Positions 35,795 to 49,038 of a stretch of 64,000 bases of DNA are shown in pieces (positions within the stretch are counted from its first letter, which is position 1; every line of letters starts with the position of its first letter). Both the position numbers and the translations under genes were made by a program. The stretch spans positions 312,001 to 376,000 of the forward strand of contig CM049310.1 of assembly GCA_026874595.1 (NCBI GenBank), given 5' to 3'. Below the pieces are notes generated by a model. That model was not told the DNA's origin. It saw nothing but the letters and a program-made list of their open reading frames with translations, and did not search any database. This DNA is from Sipunculus nudus. Taxonomy: Eukaryota > Annelida > Sipuncula > Golfingiida > Sipunculidae.

Positions 35795-37301
35795 GTTAGC
35801 GGCTATGTTTAAACACATTTGCTTCTACGTTATCTCTTCAACTGTTACGGATCTCTTCTCTCATCAAGAATTGCGTTTTTATTTCATCGGATTCTGAACT
35901 TGCGTGTTATCATTATTGAATGTCTTTGTTATCAAATTGTCATAAATATTCTTTTGAATATCTTCATGATTTAATTGTCATGATAATCACATTCCTTTCT
36001 TATGTCCCTTATACCATGCAGAAACACATTACCAGGGCTGTCTTGGGCACAACAGCAGAAACGAAAGCCTTATCGGTCTACAAGAGTTGCAGACGGGCAT
36101 TGACGTTCTCCTCACCAATACTTTATTATTCGTGTTTTAGTTACCCAAACCTCGCTTGTCATCGGGAACAACATCCATTATTATTGGATTCCATGTTTCA
36201 TTTTCTGATTACTGTAAGCATCACATGTAAAGACCAATTCTTTTGAAAGAATGCAAAAGCTCTTTAAAAGTAAATTAGACCCCATGAAATATACTTCATT
36301 TAATCCTAGCTTAGCGAACATTCTGCCCATCGGATTCCGCATTTGCGTGTCATGATTACTGATTTGCTTCATTATTAAATTGTCATGATTATTCAAATTC
36401 CTTTCTTATGTCGCTTATACGATGCACAAACCCCTACCAAGTCTGTCGTGTGCACGATCAGTACAATCGAATGCCTTATCAGTTAAACTAGTTCTGTACA
36501 GGCATTGACGTTCTCCTCACCAATATATATAATCGTTTACTTTATTATTCGTGTTTTAGTTACTCAGACCTTGTTTTACGTCAGGAGAGGCACCACTTAC
36601 TGTTGGATTCAATATTTGTGATTACTAAGTCAGCATCACATCTAAAGACAAAATCTTTTGAAACAATACCAAAGCTCTTTTAAAAACATCAGACCCCATG
36701 AAATGTTAATAATTTAAACCTAGCTTAGCGTAAATTCAGCCTGAAGATTTAAGATTCGAAGAAGCACCTCTGTAATTCTAAATTGTACATGTATATGAAT
36801 GACTGAATAACACAAGTTTTTTTTTTTTCAAAGCGGCGACTGAGGCGTGGCTCTTTTGATTAACCGATGGGTTTCTGTTTCCTAATGGCCAATGCTTCTG
36901 TCTCGCTAAGACATGAGAGAACGAGGTACTTTTGCGTGGGTGCATACATTTAACAAATGACCATATGGCCCAATAGGGTTGGTTCTCTTTTCTAATGTGC
37001 CATGTTTCTTTCACGCGTACACATGAATTTCAAAATTTCTTTGAAACTGTATACTCAATCAATAAACTGATCCAATTTAAAGGGAGGCATATCAGACGAG
37101 CAGAAACAAAGAGTTCCTGATAATGTCATTTAGCTTGACATGGGCACGCAAAGAAAGGTTTGCTCGAACTGAGTCCCGAATGGCCGTTTCGTTTCAACTT
37201 ACAATGGATATCGCACTCATGAATGCCACCTTGCAAGTGCACGTGAGAAAGGCATAATTGTGCTTTCGAACAGGTCAGGACCATTACGCTGCAGCGTCCA
37301 T

Positions 37302-37375
37302 GGCCGGTTAGCTCAGTTGGTTAGAGCGTCGTGCTGATAACGCGAAGGTCGCGGGTTCGACCCCCGTGCTGGCCA
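37302..37375 (+). tRNA. trnI-GAU: tRNA-Ile(GAT), array copy 12 (unit D)
   Basis: Majority sequence. The private AGCTTGACATGG lies about 170 bp upstream. Confidence 0.95.
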
Positions 37376-37907
37376 AGGAAACTTCTTTTGCTGGGATCTG
37401 TCAGACCGACGCATTGCACGGGTTTAATGTCAGCCGGAATTAATCGCTGGAACGAGGACCTTACACCAAGCCGTTCTTAGCGAGACCTTGACTTTTTCCA
37501 TTTTCTCTCATGATTCGTCCGAAAGAAGGAAACCTTATTTAATTTATTTACTTCTAGTAACACGCACTGCAACGGTCGACTGGGTGCTCTGTTATCCGTC
37601 CATAAACTGTGTGCAGATACACGTTTTTCTTTATGTCAAGATTTAATTGGCTCGCATGCATTTATTAATTATCTTTCACAAGAGATGTAGTTTCGCAGTT
37701 GGGAAATTAGTTGTCATGAAATCCACCAGTTGTCACTGCAGTCAATGAGTGTGCACTCACCTGCTGATGCAACATATATGTGAACTGTATACAAATGAAG
37801 GGGCAAAATAAGCAATTAAACCCTGGTGATAGTATACACTGCATGCCACAGGCAGTACAGTAAAGGAACATACGAAGCGGACTGCATACAGACCAACAAA
37901 AGGGAAT

Positions 37908-37991
37908 TGTCAGAAGTGGGATTCGAACCCACGCCTGGAGAACCAGACTGCGACCTGAACGCAGCGCCTTAGACCGCTCGGCCATCCTGAC
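37908..37991 (-). tRNA. trnL-CAG: tRNA-Leu(CAG), array copy 13 (unit D)
   Basis: Majority sequence with the CTGCATGCC flank. Confidence 0.95.
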
Positions 37992-39509
37992 GTTAGCGGC
38001 TATGTTTAAACACATTTGCTTCTACGTTATCTCTTCAACTGTTACGGATCTCTTCTCTCATCAAGAATTCTCATCAAGAATTGCGTTTCTATTTCATCGG
38101 ATTCTGAACTTGCGTGTTATCATTATTGAATATCTTTGTTATCAAATTGTCATAAATATTCAATGGAATATCTTCATGATTTAATTGTCATGATAATCAC
38201 GTTCCTTTCTTATGTCCCTTATACCATGCAGAAACACATTACCAGGGCTGTCTTGGGCACAACAGCAGAAACGAAAGCCTTATCGGTCTACAAGAGTTGC
38301 AGACGGGCATTGACGTTCTCCTCACCAATACTTTATTATTCGTGTTTTAGTTACCCAAACCTCGTTTGTCATCGGGAACAACATCCATTATTATTGGATT
38401 CCATGTTTCATTTTCTGATTACTGTAAGCATCACATGTAAAGACCAATTCTTTTGAAAGAATGCAAAAGCTCTTTAAAAGTAAATTAGACCCCATGAAAT
38501 ATACTTCATTTAATCCTAGCTTAGCGAACATTCTGCCCATCGGATTCCGCATTTGCGTGTCATGATTACTGATTTGCTTCATTATTAAATTGTCATGATT
38601 ATTCAAATTCCTTTCTTATGTCGCTTATACGATGCACAAACCCCTACCAAGTCTGTCGTGTGCACGATCAGTACAATCGAATGCCTTATCAGTTAAACTA
38701 GTTCTGTACAGGCATTGACGTTCTCCTCACCAATATATATAATCGTTTACTTTATTATTCGTGTTTTAGTTACTCAGACCTTGTTTTACGTCAGGAGAGG
38801 CACCACTTACTGTTGGATTCAATATTTGTGATTACTAAGTCAGCATCACATCTAAAGACAAAATCTTTTGAAACAATACCAAAGCTCTTTTAAAAACATC
38901 AGACCCCATGAAATGTTAATAATTTAAACCTAGCTTAGCGTAAATTCAGCCTGAAGATTTAAGATTCGAAGAAGCACCTCTGTAATTCTAAATTGTACAT
39001 GTATATGAATGACTGAATAACACAAGTTTTTTTTTTCAAAGCGGCGACTGAGGCGTGGCTCTTTTGATTAACCGATGGGTTTCTGTTTCCTAATGGCCAA
39101 TGCTTCTGTCTCGCTAAGACATGAGAGAACGAGGTACTTTTGCGTGGGTGCATACATTTAACAAATGACCATATGGCCCAATAGGGTTGGTTCTCTTTTC
39201 TAATGTGCCATGTTTCTTTCACGCGTACACATGAATTTCAAAATTTCTTTGAAACTGTATACTCAATCAATAAACTGATCCAATTTAAAGGGAGGCATAT
39301 CAGACGAGTAGAAACAAAGAGTTCCTGATAATGTCATTTAGCTTGTCATGGGCACGCAAAGAAAGGTTTGCTCGAACTGAGTCCCGAATGGCCGTTTCGT
39401 TTCAACTTACAATGGATATCGCACTCATGAATGCCACCTTGCAAGTGCACGTGAGAAAGGCATAATTGTGCTTTCGAACAGGTCAGGACCATTACGCTGC
39501 AGCGTCCAT

Positions 39510-39583
39510 GGCCGGTTAGCTCAGTTGGTTAGAGCGTCGTGCTGATAACGCGAAGGTCGCGGGTTCGACCCCCGTGCTGGCCA
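39510..39583 (+). tRNA. trnI-GAU: tRNA-Ile(GAT), array copy 13 (unit E)
   Basis: Majority gene sequence. The 3' flank TTTTGCTTGGATC keeps the TTTT stop but carries a private T. Confidence 0.95.
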
Positions 39584-40115
39584 AGGAAACTTCTTTTGCT
39601 TGGATCTGTCAGACCGACGCATTGCACGGGTTTAATGTCAGCCGGAATTAATCGCTGGAACGAGGACCTTACACCAAGCCGTTCTTAGCGAGACCTTGAC
39701 TTTTTCCATTTTCTCTCATGATTCGTCCGAAAGAAGGAAACCTTATTTAATTTATTTACTTCTAGTAACACGCACTGCAACGGTCGACTGGGTGCTCTGT
39801 TATCCGTCCATAAACTGTGTGCAGATACACGTTTTTCTTTATGTCAAGATTTAATTGGCTCGCATGCATTTATTAATTATCTTTCACAAGAGATGTAGTT
39901 TCGCAGTTGGGAAATTAGTTGTCATGAAATCCACCAGTTGTCACTGCAGTCAATGAGTGTGCACTCACCTGCTGATGCAACATATATGTGAACTGTATAC
40001 AAATGAAGGGGCAAAATAAGCAATTAAACCCTGGTGATAGTATACACTGCATACCACAGGCAGTACAGTAAAGGAACATACGAAGCGGACTGCATACAGA
40101 CCAACAAAAGGGAAT

Positions 40116-40199
40116 TGTCAGAAGTGGGATTCGAACCCACGCCTGGAGAACCAGACTGCGACCTGAACGCAGCGCCTTAGACCGCTCGGCCATCCTGAC
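40116..40199 (-). tRNA. trnL-CAG: tRNA-Leu(CAG), array copy 14 (unit E)
   Basis: Majority sequence. To its right the unit switches from E-type to A-type spacer between about 40360 and 40640, the join between the two blocks. Confidence 0.95.
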
Positions 40200-41732
40200 G
40201 TTAGCGGCTATGTTTAAACACATTTGCTTCTACGTTATCTCTTCAACTGTTACGGATCTCTTCTCTCATCAAGAATTGCGTTTCTATTTCATCGGATTCT
40301 GAACTTGCGTGTTATCATTATTGAATGTCTTTGTTATCAAATTGTCATAAATATTCTTTTGAATATCTTCATGATTTAATTGTCATGATAATCACATTCC
40401 TTTCTTATGTCCCTTATACCATGCAGAAACACATTACCAGGGCTGTCTTGGGCACAACAGCAGAAACGAAAGCCTTATCGGTCTACAAGAGTTGCAGACG
40501 GGCATTGACGTTCTCCTCACCAATACTTTATTATTCGTGTTTTAGTTACCCAAACCTCGTTTGTCATCGGGAACAACATCCATTATTATTGGATTCCATG
40601 TTTCATTTTCTGATTACTGTAAGCATCACATGTAAAGACCAACTCTTTTGAAAGAATGCAAAAGCTCTTTAAAAGTACATTAGACCCCATGAAATATACT
40701 TCATTTAATCCTAGCTTAGCGATCATTCTGCCCATCGGATTCCGCATTTGCGTGTTATGATTACTGATTTGCTTCATTATTAAATTGTCATGAATATTCA
40801 AATTCCTTTCTTATGTCGCTTATACGATGCACAAACCCCTACCAAGTCTGTCGTGTGCACGATCAGTACAATCGAATGCCTTATCAGTTAAACTAGTTCT
40901 GTACAGGCATTGACGTTCTCCTCACCAATATATATAATCGTTTACTTTATTATTCGTGTTTTAGTTACTCAGACCTTGTTTTACGTCAGGAGAGGCACCA
41001 CTTACTGTTGGATTCAATATTTGTGATTACTAAGTCAGCATCACATCTAAAGACAAAATCTTTTGAAACAATACCAAAGCTCTTTTAAAAACATCAGACC
41101 CCATGAAATGTTAATAATTTAAACCTAGCTTAGCGTAAATTCAGCCTGAAGATTTAAGATTCGAAGAAGCACCTCTGTAATTCTAAATTGTACATGTATA
41201 TGAATGACTGAATAACACAAGTTTTTTTTTTCAAAGCGGCGACTGAGGCGTGGCTCTTTTCATTAGGTTCTTGCTTTTAAAATGACCATATCGCCCGATG
41301 GGTTTCTGTTTCCTAATGGCCAATGCTTCTGTCTCGCTAAGACATGAGAGAACGAGGTACTTTTGCGTGGGTGCATACATTTAACAAATGACCATATGGC
41401 CCAATAGGGTTGGTTCTCTTTTCTAATGTGCCATGTTTCTTTCACGCGTACACATGAATTTCAAAATTTCTTTGAAACTGTATACTCAATCAATAAACTG
41501 ATCCAATTTAAAGGGAGGCATATCAGACGAGCAGAAACAAAGAGTTCCTGATAATGTCATTTAGCTTGTCATGGGCACGCAAAGAAAGGTTTGCTCGAAC
41601 TGAGTCCCGAATGGCCGTTTCGTTTCAACTTACAATGGATATCGCACTCATGAATGCCACCTTGCAAGTGCACGTGAGAAAGGCATAATTGTGCTTTCGA
41701 ACAGGTCAGGACCATTACGCTGCAGCGTCCAT

Positions 41733-41806
41733 GGCCGGTTAGCTCAGTTGGTTAGAGCGTCGTGCTGATAACGCGAAGGTCGCGGGTTCGACCCCCGTGC
41801 TGGCCA
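41733..41806 (+). tRNA. trnI-GAU: tRNA-Ile(GAT), array copy 14 (unit A')
   Basis: Counterpart of 30686 at exactly +11047. Confidence 0.95.
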
Positions 41807-42338
41807 AGGAAACTTCTTTTGCTGGGATCTGTCAGACCGACGCATTGCACGGGTTTAATGTCAGCCGGAATTAATCGCTGGAACGAGGACCTTACACCAA
41901 GCCGTTCTTAGCGAGACCTTGACTTTTTCCATTTTCTCTCATGATTCGTCCGAAAGAAGGAAACCTTATTTAATTTATTTACTTCTAGTAACACGCACTG
42001 CAACGGTCGACTGGGTGCTCTGTTATCCGTCCATAAACTGTGTGCAGATACACGTTTTTCTTTATGTCAAGATTTAATTGGCTCGCATGCATTTATTAAT
42101 TATCGTTCACAAGAGATGTAGTTTCGCAGTTGGGAAATTAGTTGTCATGAAATCCACCAGTTGTCACTGCTGTCAATGAGTGTGCACTCACCTGCTGATG
42201 CAACATATATGTGAACTGTATACAAATGAAGGGGCAAAATAAGCAATTAAACCCTGGTGATAGTATACACTGCATACCAAAGGCAGTACAGTAAAGGAAC
42301 ATACGAACCGGACTGCATACAGACCAATAAAAGGGAAT

Positions 42339-42422
42339 TGTCAGAAGTGGGATTCGAACCCACGCCTGGAGAACCAGACTGCGACCTGAACGCAGCGCCT
42401 TAGACCGCTCGGCCATCCTGAC
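42339..42422 (-). tRNA. trnL-CAG: tRNA-Leu(CAG), array copy 15 (unit A')
   Basis: Counterpart of 31292, including the private ACCAAAGGCAGT to its left. Confidence 0.95.
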
Positions 42423-43943
42423 GTTAGCGGCTATGTTTAAACACATTTGCTTCTACGTTATCTCTTCAACTGTTACGGATCTCTTCTCTCATCAAGAATT
42501 CTCATCAAGAATTGCGTTTCTATTTCATCGGATTCTGCAGTTGCGTGTTATCATTATTGAATATCTTTGTTATCAAATTGTCATAAATATTCAATGGAAT
42601 ATCTTCATGATTTAATTTTCATGATAATCACATTCCTTTCTTATGTCCCTTATACCATGCAGAAACACATTACCAGGGCTGTCTTGGGCACAACAGCAGA
42701 AACGAAAGCCTTATCGGTCTACAAGAGTTGCAGACGGGCATTGACGTTCTCCTCACCAATACTTTATTATTCGTGTTTTAGTTACCCAAACCTCGTTTGT
42801 CATCGGGAACAACATCCATTATTATTGGATTCCATGTTTCATTTTCTGATTACTGTAAGCATCACATGTAAAGACCAATTCTTTTGAAAGAATGCAAAAG
42901 CTCTTTAAAAGTAAATTAGACCCCATGAAATATACTTCATTTAATCCTAGCTTAGCGAACATTCTGCCCATCGGATTCCGCATTTGCGTGTTATGATTAC
43001 TGATTTGCTTCATTATTAAATTGTCATGAATATTCAAATTCCTTTCTTATGTCGCTTATACGATGCACAAACCCCTACCAAGTCTGTCGTGTGCACGATC
43101 AGTACAATCGAATGCCTTATCAGTTAAACTAGTTCTGTACAGGCATTGACGTTCTCCTCACCAATATATATAATCGTTTACTTTATTATTCGTGTTTTAG
43201 TTACTCAGACCTTGTTTTACGTCAGGAGAGGCACCACTTACTGTTGGATTCAATATTTGTGATTACTAAGTCAGCATCACATCAAAAGACAAAATCTTTT
43301 GAAACAATACCAAAGCTCTTTTAAAAACATCAGACCCCATGAAATGTTAATAATTTAAACCTAGCTTAGCGTAAATTCAGCCTGAAGATTTAAGATTCGA
43401 AGAAGCACCTCTGTAATTCTAAATTGTACATGTATATGAATGACTGAATAACACAAGTTTTTTTTTTTTTCAAAGCGGCGACTGAGGCGTGGCTCTTTTG
43501 ATTAACCGATGGGTTTCTGTTTCCTAATGGCCAATGCTTCTGTCTCGCTAAGACATGAGAGAACGAGGTACTTTTGCGTGGGTGCATACATTTAACAAAT
43601 GACCATATGGCCCAATAGGGTTGGTTCTCTTTTCTAATGTGCCATGTTTCTTTCACGCGTACACATGAATTTCAAAATTTCTTTGAAACTGTATACTCAA
43701 TCAATAAACTGATCCAATTTAAAGGGAGGCATATCAGACGAGCAGAAACAAAGAGTTCCTGATAATGTCATTTAGCTTGTCATGGGCACGCAAAGAAAGG
43801 TTTGCTCGAACTGAGTCCCGAATGGCCGTTTCGTTTCAACTTACAATGGATATCGCACTCATGAATGCCACCTTGCAAGTGCACGTGAGAAAGGCATAAT
43901 TGTGCTTTCGAACAGGTCAGGACCATTACGCTGCAGCGTCCAT

Positions 43944-44017
43944 GGCCGGTTAGCTCAGTTGGTTAGAGCGTCGTGCTGATAACGCGAAGGTCGCGGGTTC
44001 GACCCCCGTGCTGGCCA
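43944..44017 (+). tRNA. trnI-GAU: tRNA-Ile(GAT), array copy 15 (unit B')
   Basis: Counterpart of 32897, with the same 13-T tract and CACATCAAAA mark upstream. Confidence 0.95.
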
Positions 44018-44549
44018 AGGAAACTTCTTTTGCTGGGATCTGTCAGACCGACGCATTGCACGGGTTTAATGTCAGCCGGAATTAATCGCTGGAACGAGGA
44101 CCTTACACCAAGCCGTTCTTAGCGAGACCTTGACTTTTTCCATTTTCTCTCATGATTCGTCCGAAAGAAGGAAACCTTATTTAATTTATTTACTTCTAGT
44201 AACACGCACTGCAACGGTCGACTGGGTGCTCTGTTATCCGTCCATAAACTGTGTGCAGATACACGTTTTTCTTTATGTCAAGATTTAATTGGCTCGCATG
44301 CATTTATTAATTATCTTTCACAAGAGATGTAGTTTCGCAGTTGGGAAATTAGTTGTCATGAAATCCACCAGTTGTCACTGCAGTCAATGAGTGTGCACTC
44401 ACCTGCTGATGCAACATATATGTGAACTGTATACAAATGAAGGGGCAAAATAAGCAATTAAACCCTGGTGATAGTATACACTGCATGCCACAGGCAGTAC
44501 AGTAAAGGAACATACGAAGCGGACTGCATACAGACCAACAAAAGGGAAT

Positions 44550-44633
44550 TGTCAGAAGTGGGATTCGAACCCACGCCTGGAGAACCAGACTGCGACCTGA
44601 ACGCAGCGCCTTAGACCGCTCGGCCATCCTGAC
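44550..44633 (-). tRNA. trnL-CAG: tRNA-Leu(CAG), array copy 16 (hybrid unit B'/C')
   Basis: The left flank is B-type (CTGCATGCC), the gene has the majority variable arm and the right flank is C-type (CGTTTTTATTT). The unequal crossover joined the two units in or just beside this gene. Confidence 0.95.
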
Positions 44634-46140
44634 GTTAGCGGCTATGTTTAAACACATTTGCTTCTACGTTATCTCTTCAACTGTTACGGATCTCTTCTCT
44701 CATCAAGAATTGCGTTTTTATTTCATCGGATTCTGAACTTGCGTGTTATCATTATTGAATGTCTTTGTTATCAAATTGTCATAAATATTCTTTTGAATAT
44801 CTTCATGATTTAATTGTCATGATAATCACATTCCTTTCTTATGTCCCTTATACCATGCAGAAACACATTACCAGGGCTGTCTTGGGCACAACAGCAGAAA
44901 CGAAAGCCTTATCGGTCTACAAGAGTTGCAGACGGGCATTGACGTTCTCCTCACCAATACTTTATTATTCGTGTTTTAGTTACCCAAACCTCGTTTGTCA
45001 TCGGGAACAACATCCATTATTATTGGATTCCATGTTTCATTTTCTGATTACTGTAAGCATCACATGTAAAGACCAATTCTTTTGAAAGAATGCAAAAGCT
45101 CTTTAAAAGTAAATTAGACCCCATGAAATATACTTCATTTAATCCTAGCTTAGCGAACATTCTGCCCATCGGATTCCGCATTTGCGTGTCATGATTACTG
45201 ATTTGCTTCATTATTAAATTGTCATGATTATTCAAATTCCTTTCTTATGTCGCTTATACGATGCACAAACCCCTACCAAGTCTGTCGTGTGCACGATCAG
45301 TACAATCGAATGCCTTATCAGTTAAACTAGTTCTGTACAGGCATTGACGTTCTCCTCACCAATATATATAATCGTTTACTTTATTATTCGTGTTTTAGTT
45401 ACTCAGACCTTGTTTTACGTCAGGAGAGGCACCACTTACTGTTGGATTCAATATTTGTGATTACTAAGTCAGCATCACATCTAAAGACAAAATCTTTTGA
45501 AACAATACCAAAGCTCTTTTAAAAACATCAGACCCCATGAAATGTTAATAATTTAAACCTAGCTTAGCGTAAATTCAGCCTGAAGATTTAAGATTCGAAG
45601 AAGCACCTCTGTAATTCTAAATTGTACATGTATATGAATGACTGAATAACACAAGTTTTTTTTTTTTCAAAGCGGCGACTGAGGCGTGGCTCTTTTGATT
45701 AACCGATGGGTTTCTGTTTCCTAATGGCCAATGCTTCTGTCTCGCTAAGACATGAGAGAACGAGGTACTTTTGCGTGGGTGCATACATTTAACAAATGAC
45801 CATATGGCCCAATAGGGTTGGTTCTCTTTTCTAATGTGCCATGTTTCTTTCACGCGTACACATGAATTTCAAAATTTCTTTGAAACTGTATACTCAATCA
45901 ATAAACTGATCCAATTTAAAGGGAGGCATATCAGACGAGCAGAAACAAAGAGTTCCTGATAATGTCATTTAGCTTGACATGGGCACGCAAAGAAAGGTTT
46001 GCTCGAACTGAGTCCCGAATGGCCGTTTCGTTTCAACTTACAATGGATATCGCACTCATGAATGCCACCTTGCAAGTGCACGTGAGAAAGGCATAATTGT
46101 GCTTTCGAACAGGTCAGGACCATTACGCTGCAGCGTCCAT

Positions 46141-46214
46141 GGCCGGTTAGCTCAGTTGGTTAGAGCGTCGTGCTGATAACGCGAAGGTCGCGGGTTCGAC
46201 CCCCGTGCTGGCCA
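46141..46214 (+). tRNA. trnI-GAU: tRNA-Ile(GAT), array copy 16 (unit D')
   Basis: Counterpart of 37302 at exactly +8839, with AGCTTGACATGG upstream. Confidence 0.95.
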
Positions 46215-46746
46215 AGGAAACTTCTTTTGCTGGGATCTGTCAGACCGACGCATTGCACGGGTTTAATGTCAGCCGGAATTAATCGCTGGAACGAGGACCT
46301 TACACCAAGCCGTTCTTAGCGAGACCTTGACTTTTTCCATTTTCTCTCATGATTCGTCCGAAAGAAGGAAACCTTATTTAATTTATTTACTTCTAGTAAC
46401 ACGCACTGCAACGGTCGACTGGGTGCTCTGTTATCCGTCCATAAACTGTGTGCAGATACACGTTTTTCTTTATGTCAAGATTTAATTGGCTCGCATGCAT
46501 TTATTAATTATCTTTCACAAGAGATGTAGTTTCGCAGTTGGGAAATTAGTTGTCATGAAATCCACCAGTTGTCACTGCAGTCAATGAGTGTGCACTCACC
46601 TGCTGATGCAACATATATGTGAACTGTATACAAATGAAGGGGCAAAATAAGCAATTAAACCCTGGTGATAGTATACACTGCATGCCACAGGCAGTACAGT
46701 AAAGGAACATACGAAGCGGACTGCATACAGACCAACAAAAGGGAAT

Positions 46747-46830
46747 TGTCAGAAGTGGGATTCGAACCCACGCCTGGAGAACCAGACTGCGACCTGAACG
46801 CAGCGCCTTAGACCGCTCGGCCATCCTGAC
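46747..46830 (-). tRNA. trnL-CAG: tRNA-Leu(CAG), array copy 17 (unit D')
   Basis: Counterpart of 37908 with the CTGCATGCC flank. Confidence 0.95.
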
Positions 46831-48348
46831 GTTAGCGGCTATGTTTAAACACATTTGCTTCTACGTTATCTCTTCAACTGTTACGGATCTCTTCTCTCAT
46901 CAAGAATTCTCATCAAGAATTGCGTTTCTATTTCATCGGATTCTGAACTTGCGTGTTATCATTATTGAATATCTTTGTTATCAAATTGTCATAAATATTC
47001 AATGGAATATCTTCATGATTTAATTGTCATGATAATCACGTTCCTTTCTTATGTCCCTTATACCATGCAGAAACACATTACCAGGGCTGTCTTGGGCACA
47101 ACAGCAGAAACGAAAGCCTTATCGGTCTACAAGAGTTGCAGACGGGCATTGACGTTCTCCTCACCAATACTTTATTATTCGTGTTTTAGTTACCCAAACC
47201 TCGTTTGTCATCGGGAACAACATCCATTATTATTGGATTCCATGTTTCATTTTCTGATTACTGTAAGCATCACATGTAAAGACCAATTCTTTTGAAAGAA
47301 TGCAAAAGCTCTTTAAAAGTAAATTAGACCCCATGAAATATACTTCATTTAATCCTAGCTTAGCGAACATTCTGCCCATCGGATTCCGCATTTGCGTGTC
47401 ATGATTACTGATTTGCTTCATTATTAAATTGTCATGATTATTCAAATTCCTTTCTTATGTCGCTTATACGATGCACAAACCCCTACCAAGTCTGTCGTGT
47501 GCACGATCAGTACAATCGAATGCCTTATCAGTTAAACTAGTTCTGTACAGGCATTGACGTTCTCCTCACCAATATATATAATCGTTTACTTTATTATTCG
47601 TGTTTTAGTTACTCAGACCTTGTTTTACGTCAGGAGAGGCACCACTTACTGTTGGATTCAATATTTGTGATTACTAAGTCAGCATCACATCTAAAGACAA
47701 AATCTTTTGAAACAATACCAAAGCTCTTTTAAAAACATCAGACCCCATGAAATGTTAATAATTTAAACCTAGCTTAGCGTAAATTCAGCCTGAAGATTTA
47801 AGATTCGAAGAAGCACCTCTGTAATTCTAAATTGTACATGTATATGAATGACTGAATAACACAAGTTTTTTTTTTCAAAGCGGCGACTGAGGCGTGGCTC
47901 TTTTGATTAACCGATGGGTTTCTGTTTCCTAATGGCCAATGCTTCTGTCTCGCTAAGACATGAGAGAACGAGGTACTTTTGCGTGGGTGCATACATTTAA
48001 CAAATGACCATATGGCCCAATAGGGTTGGTTCTCTTTTCTAATGTGCCATGTTTCTTTCACGCGTACACATGAATTTCAAAATTTCTTTGAAACTGTATA
48101 CTCAATCAATAAACTGATCCAATTTAAAGGGAGGCATATCAGACGAGTAGAAACAAAGAGTTCCTGATAATGTCATTTAGCTTGTCATGGGCACGCAAAG
48201 AAAGGTTTGCTCGAACTGAGTCCCGAATGGCCGTTTCGTTTCAACTTACAATGGATATCGCACTCATGAATGCCACCTTGCAAGTGCACGTGAGAAAGGC
48301 ATAATTGTGCTTTCGAACAGGTCAGGACCATTACGCTGCAGCGTCCAT

Positions 48349-48422
48349 GGCCGGTTAGCTCAGTTGGTTAGAGCGTCGTGCTGATAACGCGAAGGTCGCG
48401 GGTTCGACCCCCGTGCTGGCCA
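48349..48422 (+). tRNA. trnI-GAU: tRNA-Ile(GAT), array copy 17 (unit E')
   Basis: Counterpart of 39510, with GACGAGTAG upstream and TTGCTTGGATC downstream. Confidence 0.95.
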
Positions 48423-48954
48423 AGGAAACTTCTTTTGCTTGGATCTGTCAGACCGACGCATTGCACGGGTTTAATGTCAGCCGGAATTAATCGCTGGAAC
48501 GAGGACCTTACACCAAGCCGTTCTTAGCGAGACCTTGACTTTTTCCATTTTCTCTCATGATTCGTCCGAAAGAAGGAAACCTTATTTAATTTATTTACTT
48601 CTAGTAACACGCACTGCAACGGTCGACTGGGTGCTCTGTTATCCGTCCATAAACTGTGTGCAGATACACGTTTTTCTTTATGTCAAGATTTAATTGGCTC
48701 GCATGCATTTATTAATTATCTTTCACAAGAGATGTAGTTTCGCAGTTGGGAAATTAGTTGTCATGAAATCCACCAGTTGTCACTGCAGTCAATGAGTGTG
48801 CACTCACCTGCTGATGCAACATATATGTGAACTGTATACAAATGAAGGGGCAAAATAAGCAATTAAACCCTGGTGATAGTATACACTGCATACCACAGGC
48901 AGTACAGTAAAGGAACATACGAAGCGGACTGCATACAGACCAACAAAAGGGAAT

Positions 48955-49038
48955 TGTCAGAAGTGGGATTCGAACCCACGCCTGGAGAACCAGACTGCGA
49001 CCTGAACGCAGCGCCTTAGACCGCTCGGCCATCCTGAC
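48955..49038 (-). tRNA. trnL-CAG: tRNA-Leu(CAG), array copy 18 (unit E')
   Basis: Counterpart of 40116 and the last tRNA-Leu gene in the array. The next unit is truncated before its tRNA-Leu. Confidence 0.95.

Larger units (their letters stand above)
29600..40600. repeat. Higher-order block 1: five units A-B-C-D-E
   Basis: Units with tRNA-Ile at 30686 (A), 32897 (B), 35105 (C), 37302 (D) and 39510 (E). Private marks: A has ACCAAAGGCAGT near 31232. B has CACATCAAAA at 32231 and a 13-T tract. C has the CCTTGAG tRNA-Leu variant and CGTTTTTATTT. D has AGCTTGACATGG and a 12-T tract. E has GACGAGTAG and TTGCTTGGATC. B to E lack about 28 bp (AGGTTCTTGC to CGCCC) that A and the earlier units keep. 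Block edges are approximate. Confidence 0.85.
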
